From CALHVX01 sp051027215 (GTDB lineage: Bacteria; Pseudomonadota; Gammaproteobacteria; Pseudomonadales; Azotimanducaceae), in the NCBI GenBank assembly GCA_051027215.1, contig JBPCXR010000001.1, forward strand, positions 1 to 16,966: a DNA stretch of 16,966 bases, written 5' to 3'. Made by a program: the position numbers and the translations under genes. Every line of letters begins with the position of its first letter. Within the stretch, counting starts at the first letter, position 1. Shown in pieces: positions 7,815-15,190 of the stretch. The notes beneath the pieces are model-generated. The model was not told where the DNA came from. It made no database searches and saw only the letters and a list, made by a program, of their open reading frames with translations.

Positions 7815-8635
7815 AGCTGAGCATTGTCGATGTGTTCGCCGAGGATCAATACGCGGGGAATCAGTTGGCCGTTGTGCACGATGCGGCCAGCCTCTCAGAG
7901 CAAGCCATGCAGGACATCGCTCGGGAAATGAACTTCTCCGAAACTACCTTCGTGCTTGGCCAATCTAATGGCCGAGCCAGGGTGCGCATTTTTACTCCGG
8001 AGTGGGAGCTTCCTTTTGCGGGCCATCCTACGGTAGGAACAGCCTGGGTATTGGCCAAGGGCAAAGGTAGCATTGTGCTAGATCTGCCCATCGGCGAAGT
8101 CGGGGTGAGCTTCGACGATGCAGGCATCGGCTGGATGACGCCGCCACCGGTGGCGCTTAACGCGCAGTTTGACCCAGAGCGAGCGGCTGCGTTGATTGGA
8201 CTCTCGAGCGATGATTTAGCCGCGGACTATCCACCGCAGTTTGCTGAGGTAGGTCCGCAATTCATATTGATTGGTGTGAAAGAGCTTCGCAGCTTACAGC
8301 AGGCGAAACTCGATGAGGCCCTATACAACGCCTACAAGGCTGAGGGTCTCGGCGTTCAGTGCGTGTTCGTTTTTTCTCCAGAACCTTATGAGCCCAGCGC
8401 AGACTTTTCGAGCCGAATGTTTTTTCATTCAGGCAACATTCGCGAGGATCCGGCCACCGGTAGCGCCAACACTGCTTTCGCAGCGTATTTGCTCGCGCAC
8501 CGCGGAGCACTGGGCGACGTGGTTGTCGACCAGGGTGTTGAGATCAAAAGACCATCGCGGTTGTATCTGCGAGTGGGGGAACCCATTCAGGTAGGTGGGC
8601 GGGTCGTTCAGACTGTAGCTGGTGAACTCTGCTGA
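7811..8635 (+). CDS. PhzF-family isomerase/epimerase
   Basis: This 274-residue protein has the family's two-lobed fold signatures. It starts MKLSIVDVFAEDQYAGNQLAV and has FSET with the likely catalytic acid Glu44, FAGHPTVGTAW (residues 69-79), and EDPATGSA (212-219), which supplies the second catalytic and anion-binding site. PhzF itself isomerises dihydro-hydroxyanthranilate in phenazine synthesis, but most family members have unknown roles (family knowledge). No other phenazine genes are present, so a phenazine role is unlikely. It shares an ATGA junction with the Rieske oxygenase, so the two probably act on the same compound; isomerisation or epimerisation of a hydroxylated product is a reasonable guess. 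It converges on the EamA transporter gene with only 14 bases between stops and no hairpin. Confidence 0.92.
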   Translation: MKLSIVDVFAEDQYAGNQLAVVHDAASLSEQAMQDIAREMNFSETTFVLGQSNGRARVRIFTPEWELPFAGHPTVGTAWVLAKGKGSIVLDLPIGEVGVSFDDAGIGWMTPPPVALNAQFDPERAAALIGLSSDDLAADYPPQFAEVGPQFILIGVKELRSLQQAKLDEALYNAYKAEGLGVQCVFVFSPEPYEPSADFSSRMFFHSGNIREDPATGSANTAFAAYLLAHRGALGDVVVDQGVEIKRPSRLYLRVGEPIQVGGRVVQTVAGELC

Positions 8636-8649
8636 CAGGCGTTTTGGGG

Positions 8650-9561
8650 TTAGCTATCTTTCACAGCAACCGGTGTGGCTTTCCAGTTCATCAAAAATAA
8701 TCCGACCCCGACCATAATGAGTGCCAGGACAAACATCGGCGTTAGCTTGTCGTCAAAAATTAGCCAGCCGGCAAAAACGCCGAAGAGCGGGGTAAGGAGG
8801 CTGAATGACGCCATGTTTGAAACCGGGTAGACAGACAGTACCCAAATCCAGATGAGAAACCCGAAGCTGGCTATGGCAACGATCTGAAACGCTAGAATGG
8901 CAATGATGGTTGCTGTCACCTCTCGAATCATGTCGCCAAACAGCGGTGCCAAGGCGATGAGTATCAGTGCAGACACCGCCAACTGGTAGAGCAGGTTCTG
9001 TTCGTTTGACACCTGAGCCAGGCGCGTTCCGCGTATGAGAAGGGTAATACCGGCCCAGAACAGTGCAGCGCCCACCGCCAGGAGATCGCCGATCCAGGCC
9101 TGTGGCCCGACCTGGGTATCGCCGCCAGGTAGCGCAATGGCCACCCCCAGCATGGCCACCACTAGCCCGAGCAGACGAATCAATGTCAGGCGTTCCCCGG
9201 GGAACATAAAGTGCGCAGCGATCGCAACGTAAAATGGCATGGTATAGAAGAACAGCGACACCCGCACGACGCTCGTATATTCCAGTGCAATGAATAGCAG
9301 CGCAAACTCCGCGGCAAAGAAGAAACCGTTGAGCACGCCCAGCCCAAGGCTGCCGTCGGAGAAATCCAATCGTTTACGGGTAGCGAGCGCAAACAATAGG
9401 ACGATGACAAAGGCAAACGCGCTGCGTAGGCCTGCTTGAAACAACGGGCTGAATCCGGCGTTTACCAGTTTCACCATTGCCTGATTAAAGCCAAGCAGAA
9501 CGCTGAAGCCGATCAATAAAGAAGCGCCCAGGGCATCGATGCGGTCTTTGCGTTGGGTCAT
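8650..9561 (-). CDS. EamA/DMT-family transporter, probable exporter
   Basis: The protein has about 303 residues from the ATG at 9561, and about ten hydrophobic helices arranged as two EamA repeats (roughly residues 10-140 and 150-285). Small-residue-rich helices typical of drug/metabolite transporters are present, such as the stretch after LLAVGAALFWAG. A longer GTG start at 9630 would add 23 Arg-rich soluble residues and overlap the decarboxylase by 46 bases. The ATG gives a 23-base gap and an N-terminus directly before TM1, so I prefer it. Family members export amino acids, amines or other metabolites, though some import. It is the last gene of the leftward run and follows an amine-forming decarboxylase, so export of that amine or a related compound is a sensible guess, not shown by any motif. 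Confidence 0.87.
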   Translation of the reverse strand: MTQRKDRIDALGASLLIGFSVLLGFNQAMVKLVNAGFSPLFQAGLRSAFAFVIVLLFALATRKRLDFSDGSLGLGVLNGFFFAAEFALLFIALEYTSVVRVSLFFYTMPFYVAIAAHFMFPGERLTLIRLLGLVVAMLGVAIALPGGDTQVGPQAWIGDLLAVGAALFWAGITLLIRGTRLAQVSNEQNLLYQLAVSALILIALAPLFGDMIREVTATIIAILAFQIVAIASFGFLIWIWVLSVYPVSNMASFSLLTPLFGVFAGWLIFDDKLTPMFVLALIMVGVGLFLMNWKATPVAVKDS

Positions 9562-9584
9562 AGATGCTCTACGAGTTCGCTGAT

Positions 9585-11018
9585 CTAGCTTTTGGCGTGA
9601 TCTTGAGCGTGCTGCTGCATCAATTGCCACAGCTGCTCGAGGTGGGTTCGATCACTGCCCTCAACGCCGATGGATACCCGCACGATGGTTTTACCGGCGA
9701 GCTCGGTGACAGACAAAAATGCCTTGCCTGATGCGTTTAGGCGTTCAACCCACTGGCGGTTGTGGGCGCTGAGCTGCTGCGCACTCCAATCGGAATCCCC
9801 AGGGTTGTGCTCCACACAGACGGTTTGTAGGTGAACCGGCGCCGCTAGATTCCAGTTCGGCGTGCGCGAAACCTGCTCGGCGAACCAGGTAGCGTTCTCC
9901 AAATCTTGTCGTAGTCGCTCCCGGATTGCGCCTGGCCCGTCGATGCGCAGATGAAACCAGAGCTTAAGTGCGCGAAATCGCCGGCCCAGGGGGATGCCCC
10001 AATCCCGGTATTGCACAACTTCGTCATCGACTTCGGAGCGCAAGTACGGAGGATTGCTGGAGAGCACGTCCGTCAGCGCTTTTGGATCTCGCACATAGAG
10101 CAGCGAGCAGTCCAAAATGGTGCCCATCCACTTGTGTGGATTGAGGGAAATTGAGTCTGCACCTTCGACCCCCTGCCACATCCACCGACACTCTCGTAGC
10201 AGCATGGCAGAACCGGCCATGGCGGCATCGACGTGCACCCAGCAATCGTAGTTGCCTGCGATGTGCACGATGCCGGCCACTGGATCCATTGCGGTAACGC
10301 CGGTGGTGCCGACGGTGGCGATAATGGCGGCGGGTTTGCGGCCTGCGGCAATGTCTTCTTCAATAGCCGTGCGTAGCAAATCTGGGCGCATGGCATGGCT
10401 TTGGGAGTCTGTGCCAACTCGGCGCACGTTGTCTTCGCCGAAACCCGCCAACAATGCGCCCTTGATGACTGAAGAGTGTGCTTGTTCGGTGGTGTAAACC
10501 ACGAGTGGTTGCTGCACACTCTGCAGGCCGCCTCGATCTTTGGAGAACTCGCTGGCACGTTCACGAGCGACCAACAGTGCCACTAAACAGGCGCTGGATG
10601 CCGTATCCACAATCGTGCCCTGCCATTGTTCCGATAGTCCCAATAGCTGGCGCATCCAAGCGCAAACGACTTCTTCGACTTCGGTCAGAGCTGGCGAACT
10701 CTCCCAAGAAATGCCGAGGCTGCCGAGCCCGCCGCTGGCGATATCGCCCAAGACAGAAGCGAGGGAGGCATTGGATGGGAACCAGCCAAAGTGCATAGGG
10801 TGTTGTACCTGGGTGATGCCAGGGACAATGATCTGCTCGAGGTCAGCCAACAGTGCGGTAATTGACTCACCACCTTCCGGTGGCTCGGCGGGTAGCTGGG
10901 ATTTAACCTCACCCGGTCCGACCTGGGCCTTCACTGGAAGCGTTTCTAGGCGCAGTCGATGATCAGCGACCCAATCAACCAACGCGTGGGCCGCAGATCT
11001 GAATTCTTCTGGTGTCAT
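9585..11018 (-). CDS. PLP-dependent aromatic-L-amino-acid-type decarboxylase (group II)
   Basis: This 477-residue protein has fold-type I features. PLP Lys296 lies in SLNPHKWMG, His181 (EQAHSSVIKG) would stack on the cofactor ring, TVGTTG is at 235-240, and Asp264 in VHVDAA would pair with the pyridine nitrogen. Tyr325 lies 29 residues after the lysine, the same offset as catalytic Tyr332 from Lys303 in mammalian DOPA decarboxylase. This predicts true decarboxylation rather than the aldehyde synthase reaction seen when that Tyr is Phe. The substrate pocket differs: residues 79-82 are WFPS where DDC has YFPT, and AAMAGS replaces AAYAGS. It probably converts an aromatic amino acid (Trp, Tyr, Phe or DOPA) to the amine in the cytosol. 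It starts 39 bases after the response regulator stop without a strong Shine-Dalgarno sequence and is followed by the EamA transporter. Confidence 0.91.
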   Translation of the reverse strand: MTPEEFRSAAHALVDWVADHRLRLETLPVKAQVGPGEVKSQLPAEPPEGGESITALLADLEQIIVPGITQVQHPMHFGWFPSNASLASVLGDIASGGLGSLGISWESSPALTEVEEVVCAWMRQLLGLSEQWQGTIVDTASSACLVALLVARERASEFSKDRGGLQSVQQPLVVYTTEQAHSSVIKGALLAGFGEDNVRRVGTDSQSHAMRPDLLRTAIEEDIAAGRKPAAIIATVGTTGVTAMDPVAGIVHIAGNYDCWVHVDAAMAGSAMLLRECRWMWQGVEGADSISLNPHKWMGTILDCSLLYVRDPKALTDVLSSNPPYLRSEVDDEVVQYRDWGIPLGRRFRALKLWFHLRIDGPGAIRERLRQDLENATWFAEQVSRTPNWNLAAPVHLQTVCVEHNPGDSDWSAQQLSAHNRQWVERLNASGKAFLSVTELAGKTIVRVSIGVEGSDRTHLEQLWQLMQQHAQDHAKS

Positions 11019-11057
11019 GCTGCGGAGCTTAGCAGCTTCCCTAGATGCGCTATAGCG

Positions 11058-11822
11058 TCACATCTGCTTGAACAGGTGCCCAAATGCTGCGCTACTGCGC
11101 AGCGTCTCTGCGCGGCGTTTCAGATGCACAGTGTAGCGACCACGCAGATCGCGCTTGGCGCGAGAGATGTCGGCAACGTTAACCACTAAGCTTCGATGGA
11201 TCTGCCAAAACTGATTCGGATCCAATTGCTCGAGCAGCTCTTTTAGCGACAGCCGCAAGACAAATTCCTGTGACTGGGTCTGCGCGGTGGTGTACTTATG
11301 CTCAGACTTGAAATAGACCACGTCAGCAACAGGCACCAGCTGCGTAGTATCGCCCAGGCCCGCCCGCAGCCATTCAAGATGGTTCGTAGTACCTGGCCTC
11401 TCGAGTTTCTCCAATAGTGTCTCGAGTGCGGCCGCGCTGGCTTCAGCTGGACTTTCAAGCTGCCGTTTAAGGCGTTGGATCGAATGTTCCAGTCTTGATC
11501 TAGTCACGGGCTTAAGCAAGTAGTCCATGGCGGCAGATTCGAATGCTTCGACAGCGTAGTCATCGTAAGCCGTGGCGAACACGATTAGCGGTGGCTCGGC
11601 GATGTTGTTTGTCATTGCTTGTGCTACCGCCAGGCCGTCCATTTCCGGCATGCGAATATCTAAGAACAACAAGTCCGGTTGATGGTTGGCGACGAGTTCC
11701 AAAGCCTGCAGACCATTTTGCCCCGTGGCAGCGATGCGAAGTTCCGGCCAGAGCTCAGCAAGTAGGTGCTGCAAGTGCTCAGTTAGGTTCGGTTCGTCAT
11801 CAATTAGGACCGCGCTGGGCAT
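11058..11822 (-). CDS. LytTR-family response regulator (LytR/AlgR type)
   Basis: This 254-residue protein has an N-terminal receiver domain (about 1-120): acidic pocket Asp8-Asp9-Glu10, phosphoacceptor Asp55 in FLDIRMPEMDG, Thr84 in FATAYDDYA and Lys104 in LLKPV. A linker around 120-145 precedes the C-terminal LytTR DNA-binding domain (about 145-250), with VYFKSEHKYTTA, the LSLKELLEQL helix and FWQIHRSLVVNV. LytTR domains bind pairs of short direct repeats (family knowledge); I found no certain pair in this window. Its ATG shares one base with the stop of the kinase (TAATG), so the two are translationally coupled and form a cognate pair. All phosphorylation residues are intact. Its likely targets include its own operon. 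Confidence 0.94.
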   Translation of the reverse strand: MPSAVLIDDEPNLTEHLQHLLAELWPELRIAATGQNGLQALELVANHQPDLLFLDIRMPEMDGLAVAQAMTNNIAEPPLIVFATAYDDYAVEAFESAAMDYLLKPVTRSRLEHSIQRLKRQLESPAEASAAALETLLEKLERPGTTNHLEWLRAGLGDTTQLVPVADVVYFKSEHKYTTAQTQSQEFVLRLSLKELLEQLDPNQFWQIHRSLVVNVADISRAKRDLRGRYTVHLKRRAETLRSSAAFGHLFKQM

Positions 11823-12913
11823 TAGGCTGCTGACAGCGGCAGGCGAAGCTCCGCAATCACACCGCTGGGTTCGTTGTCTGCAAGGGTCAACTGCGCTTCG
11901 GCTCCGTACAGTGCGCTGAGTCGTTTCTTGATGTTGCTAAGGGCAGTACCCGTTCCTTTACGATTGTGCGGAGCGCCGAGGTTGTCAGGGTGAATTCCTA
12001 GTCCAGTATCTATGACTTTTAGCTGCAGGGAGTTGTCTTGGCTGGTGGCACTGATGCTTACCGTGCCGCCCTCGGCTTTTGGCTCGAGCCCGTGATTTAC
12101 CGCGTTTTCTACCAGGGGCTGTAGCAACAGCGGTGGCAATTGCTGGGAACGCAAAGTCCCGGGCACATCGATGTGAAATTGCAGCCGGCTACCCATTCGA
12201 ATGTGCTGAATATTTAGATAGGCGGTCAGCATGTCCACCTCTTCGCCCAAAGTGGTGTGCCGCTCGCGAGTGCGTTTCAAGCTCGCCCGGAGCAACAGCG
12301 TTAAATGCTCAAGAGTTGCTTCTGCGGCTTGTGGATCCGTGCGTATCAAACTGGTGGCGTTGCTCAAAGTGTTGAATAGAAAGTGCGGCTCAATCTGAGC
12401 CTGCAGCAGCTTTAGTTGCGTGTCGGCCATCTGCCGGTCCTGCTCCGCTTGCTGTTGTTGCGCTTGTGCCAGTTGCGCTTGAGAATCCACCAAGCGCGAT
12501 CGCGCGCCAAAGAGCATATAGCCCACCACCCCAAAAAACAGCCCGAGCCACAGGGTGTCTTCGCTGTGGGAAAAGAAGTACCAGGGGTCTCCGACGGTCA
12601 GCCAGGCTCCGGTGACCAACCCTAGGGCCAGCCCGGCGATCTGTAGAGGGATGGGTGCAAGCGTAGGGGAGAGGTGTCGTTTTAGTTGCTCGTGGAAGAG
12701 CTCAAACATGGCGTTTATGCTGATGCCGACGCACAAAGAAATAGTCACTGCCCTCGACAGCTCAGTAATGCCGAGTGCCCACAACAAGACACCGATTGCC
12801 AGACAGAAAGTGATGGTGCCCGCAAAGCCCAGCAAGGTGCGCTTTAGCGAACTGTTCGCAGGCATGTGGATTGATCGCTGCTCAGCCACGCAGGTCACCA
12901 ACGAACTTGCCAT
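11822..12913 (-). CDS. LytS-like membrane sensor histidine kinase (His_kinase family)
   Basis: The protein has 363 residues. Four hydrophobic segments lie at about 27-50, 55-73, 87-107 and 120-136, with very short loops and no separate periplasmic domain. A Gln-rich coiled coil (142-172) precedes the catalytic part. The phosphoacceptor is His177 in QIEPHFLFNTL. The ATPase has the N box PLVENAVNHG with Asn270, IDTGLGI with Asp302, and GTGTALSNIKKRL. This is the short His_kinase type that partners LytTR regulators. Signals are probably sensed in or at the membrane, so a lipophilic ligand is possible. The start is uncertain: ATG at 12913 has a nearby AGG and overlaps the oxygenase by 32 bases, while ATG at 12865 leaves a 16-base gap but has no ribosome site. 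Confidence 0.92.
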   Translation of the reverse strand: MASSLVTCVAEQRSIHMPANSSLKRTLLGFAGTITFCLAIGVLLWALGITELSRAVTISLCVGISINAMFELFHEQLKRHLSPTLAPIPLQIAGLALGLVTGAWLTVGDPWYFFSHSEDTLWLGLFFGVVGYMLFGARSRLVDSQAQLAQAQQQQAEQDRQMADTQLKLLQAQIEPHFLFNTLSNATSLIRTDPQAAEATLEHLTLLLRASLKRTRERHTTLGEEVDMLTAYLNIQHIRMGSRLQFHIDVPGTLRSQQLPPLLLQPLVENAVNHGLEPKAEGGTVSISATSQDNSLQLKVIDTGLGIHPDNLGAPHNRKGTGTALSNIKKRLSALYGAEAQLTLADNEPSGVIAELRLPLSAA

Positions 12914-14429
12914 GCAGACCTAGAGGCAAGCCATAAGGCAGGGTCGCAGTACAGATCGGGCCATCGGCCAAGTGATCAGCGTTGAAGATGTTCAACAAGG
13001 TCTTGTCACGAGTGAAGTCATAGGCTGAGCCAAGCACCCACCCTGCCGACTCTGGGGCGCTGTTTGGTTTGGGCACAAACAGGTGTTCCTCGGGCAGTTG
13101 GCTTATGGGGTAGGTATACGTGTCGAGACTGTCTTTGTCCGCACGGTAGGCGCTCACCGCATTCAAGCCGCCGTTGGGTGCCGGTTGGCTTGTTGAGCTG
13201 GAGAGCATGAACAGGCGCTCATTGCGGCGCCCGGTAAGTCGTGGATCGATGGCGGGGAATTCCGTTTCCAAATCGTCGCGGGAACCTAGCATGGGTGCTT
13301 CGCTAATTTTCCCTTGGCGCGTATCAATCCTATAGATGGTATGGCGGGTTGGAGCGGCGGGTGCTCGAATGCCGCGCATGACCTCGGTGAAGGTCTGGGT
13401 CATCGCTGTTGGTGCATCCGCTCGCGCAGCATCAAAATGAATAACGCCAGCGCGATCCTCCCAGGCGTTGCCATAGTGAAAGACCCATTGCGCTGGCAGC
13501 TCGTAGGTTTGATGTTTGGAAAAATCGTTCTTGTCGATCACTAAAACCCGGGTGGGCTGATCGCCATGCCAACGATGACTGGCTAAGAAACTCTGCGCCA
13601 CACCTTCTTCGGGTTCGTGCCACAGTGGCGGGATCATTATGATCAGATGCTGGGCGGTTACCACGAAGTCGTGGGGCATGCTCATGGGCGCGACGGGCAC
13701 AACTCCGGTGCGCTTGACGCGACCAGAGGGATCGATGTGCCAAAGAATCAGCAGAGATGCTGAACTCGAGTAGCCAAAATTCCATAGGTTGCCGTCAGGC
13801 TCGATTCGTGGATGGGCCGAGAACGGCACGCCCTCGGTTTCTTCCGAAAAGGCATGGAAGCCAACGGTGTCTAATGTTTGAGCGTCGACCTCTACCGGTG
13901 AGCCCGCTTCCCACAATGCATAGAGCTTACCGTGATGCGGCAAGACACTGATGTTTGCGGGATTCAAGGTGTCGGGGCCGGAAACGCCAAGGGCGTCTTC
14001 GACGGCTGTGCCAAACGCTGAGTAGAGCGGCTTACCTGCCGCTTTCTCTGCCAGGTACTTTGGTGTTTCTATCATTCGCGCTTGATGGTGAATGCCTTCC
14101 TTGCTGATGCGATAAGCCTGCAGCATGCCGTCGCCGTCAAACCAGTGATGCCAGCGAAAGCTGCCAATCTCGTGCAGGGCTGGACCATTGCGATATAGCG
14201 TGCCATGAAGTTCGCTAGGAATCTTGCCCCGTAGGCTGGCCGATGCGGCGTACGACTCAGCGCCAACGCTGCGGTAACCATTCAACCAGGGTTGTTCTTC
14301 GGCAGCGGCGGCAAACTTTGATTGCCAGGACTGCGGTGCTGGCGCAGGAGCTCCGGCTAATACCGTGCTGGGCAAAGTAATCAACAAGCCCGTGCTCAGA
14401 GATGCTTGGAGAAAGCGTCTTCGGTGCAT
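12882..14429 (-). CDS. Tat-exported carotenoid/stilbene cleavage oxygenase (RPE65 family)
   Basis: This 515-residue protein has a twin-arginine signal, HRRRFLQ at 2-8, then a hydrophobic stretch to about 25 and cleavage near AGA. The mature part is a seven-bladed propeller of the carotenoid oxygenase family: GTLYRNGPALHE (76-87), WFDGDGMLQAYR (96-107), and four well-placed iron ligands His206 (SAHPRIEP), His253 (MPHDF), His318 (FHYGNAWE) and His506 (GLHG). Members cleave a C=C bond of carotenoids, apocarotenoids or lignostilbenes with O2, giving aldehydes. Substrate choice cannot be read here. Export is unusual for the family but suits a folded Fe(II) enzyme. AGGAG at 14442-14438, overlapping the DUF2141 stop, supports the ATG at 14429. 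It precedes the sensor kinase in the same run, so its product or substrate may be the sensed signal. Confidence 0.92.
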   Translation of the reverse strand: MHRRRFLQASLSTGLLITLPSTVLAGAPAPAPQSWQSKFAAAAEEQPWLNGYRSVGAESYAASASLRGKIPSELHGTLYRNGPALHEIGSFRWHHWFDGDGMLQAYRISKEGIHHQARMIETPKYLAEKAAGKPLYSAFGTAVEDALGVSGPDTLNPANISVLPHHGKLYALWEAGSPVEVDAQTLDTVGFHAFSEETEGVPFSAHPRIEPDGNLWNFGYSSSASLLILWHIDPSGRVKRTGVVPVAPMSMPHDFVVTAQHLIIMIPPLWHEPEEGVAQSFLASHRWHGDQPTRVLVIDKNDFSKHQTYELPAQWVFHYGNAWEDRAGVIHFDAARADAPTAMTQTFTEVMRGIRAPAAPTRHTIYRIDTRQGKISEAPMLGSRDDLETEFPAIDPRLTGRRNERLFMLSSSTSQPAPNGGLNAVSAYRADKDSLDTYTYPISQLPEEHLFVPKPNSAPESAGWVLGSAYDFTRDKTLLNIFNADHLADGPICTATLPYGLPLGLHGKFVGDLRG

Positions 14430-14440
14430 AATGTTCGCTC

Positions 14441-14959
14441 CTACTTTCTCAGAAGAATTTCTTGCTGAGTGGTACTTTCGGTCGCGCTGGGCACGGTGAA
14501 CTTAGCATCCTTCCACTTCGGTGGCCCAAAGGAGCCGCTAGCGTTGTTCGACATGCCCCAAGGCTCTTTCGGCATACCTAGCATGTTGGTTTTCAATTCG
14601 CCGTCTCCGTCTACGTCGTGCATGACGCGGATTGCGTATTCACCCGGGGGAAATCCGTTGACGGTTACTGTCGTCGTACCCAACTGAGCCGGCAAGATGA
14701 AGGACGCAACTGCCGGGCCTTCTCCCGCAAAAACACTCTTACTATTGCTGACTTCGATGCGAATCGTACCGCTGTCGCTCTGGACGTTGCCGACGCTGAA
14801 GTCCAGCACGCCGTTGGCGGTCGTTGTGTCCGGCAAGCCGTCTGTCTGCGCGTGCACATGGGTAGCGAGCAATCCGAGACTGGCGAGCAGTAGCAAGAAC
14901 AACGCGTCGCTCACAAGAGCGTGGAGTCCAGAGAATCTATGCAACAGGCGAGTGTTCAT
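14441..14959 (-). CDS. DUF2141 family exported protein
   Basis: From the ATG at 14959 the protein has 172 residues: a signal peptide (to about VHAQ, residue 36) with a long hydrophobic core, then a small beta-rich domain. The DUF2141 pattern is clear: FPPGEYAIRVMHDVDGDGELKTN, then GMPKEPWGMSNNASG and FGPPKWKDAKF. The family's function is unknown. The DxDxDG-like acidic stretch (HDVDGDGEL) could bind Ca2+, which is inference. AAGGA at 14970-14966 is six bases from this ATG. A longer frame to 15085 would add 42 residues ahead of the signal peptide and is rejected. It is the first gene of the leftward run and both it and the next protein are exported, so they may share a compartment and task. 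Confidence 0.85.
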   Translation of the reverse strand: MNTRLLHRFSGLHALVSDALFLLLLASLGLLATHVHAQTDGLPDTTTANGVLDFSVGNVQSDSGTIRIEVSNSKSVFAGEGPAVASFILPAQLGTTTVTVNGFPPGEYAIRVMHDVDGDGELKTNMLGMPKEPWGMSNNASGSFGPPKWKDAKFTVPSATESTTQQEILLRK

Positions 14960-14960
14960 C

Positions 14961-14990
14961 AGCGTTCCTTTAAAGCAGTGACTGAACGCT
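14961..14990 (-). promoter_or_regulatory. 7-bp inverted repeat flanking the DUF2141 ribosome site
   Basis: AGCGTTC (14961-14967) and GAACGCT (14984-14990) are perfect inverted copies with 16 bases between. In the mRNA the 3' arm overlaps part of the AAGGA site and ends one base before the start codon. The stem could therefore limit translation, or the repeat could be an operator just downstream of the -10 box. Confidence 0.3.
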
Positions 14991-15019
14991 AAGATAAAGT
15001 GAAGCTGCGCCTTTGTCTG
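14991..15019 (-). promoter_or_regulatory. Weak candidate promoter of the DUF2141-oxygenase-kinase run
   Basis: On the minus strand CAGACA (15019-15014) and TATCTT (14996-14991) are each four of six to the sigma70 consensus and are separated by 17 bases. The start point would be near 14984, giving a 25-base leader. It lies in the only sizeable gap upstream of DUF2141 and downstream of the MarR terminator, so a promoter must be near here if the run is one operon. Confidence 0.3.
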
Positions 15020-15108
15020 GCTTGTGCGATGAATGGGTAGCAGGCTGCCTGGAGCTGCTGTGGCGAAGATGGAACGGTGGCACACGGCCAGCGTTTACTG
15101 CAGGCACG

Positions 15109-15143
15109 AAAAAGCCCCGGTGGCCACGTAGGCTACCGGGGCT
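15109..15143 (-). terminator. Intrinsic terminator of the MarR gene (possibly bidirectional)
   Basis: Arms 15113-15125 and 15131-15143 form a GC-rich 13-base-pair stem (one mismatch) with the outer part AGCCCCGGT/ACCGGGGCT perfect and a five-base loop. Read leftward it is followed by a run of five T, 50 bases after the MarR stop. Read rightward it is followed by GTTTTCT, so it may act in both directions. It insulates the DUF2141 operon from MarR transcription. Confidence 0.85.
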
Positions 15144-15190
15144 GTTTTCTTACTGCTTGAAGACCAGTTACGTTAAGTTAGCTGAAGGTT

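Noticed and set aside
7811..8635. Phenazine biosynthesis role for the PhzF homolog
   Set aside because: No other phz genes are present and the family is functionally broad.
8636..8649. Terminator between convergent PhzF and EamA genes
   Set aside because: The 14-base gap has no inverted repeat; a T-run alone is not enough.
9562..9630. N-terminal extension of the EamA transporter from GTG 9630
   Set aside because: It would overlap the decarboxylase by 46 bases and add a basic soluble tail; ATG 9561 fits the usual start just before TM1.
14960..15085. N-terminal extension of the DUF2141 protein
   Set aside because: It would place 42 residues before a normal signal peptide, and a good AAGGA sits before the ATG at 14959.
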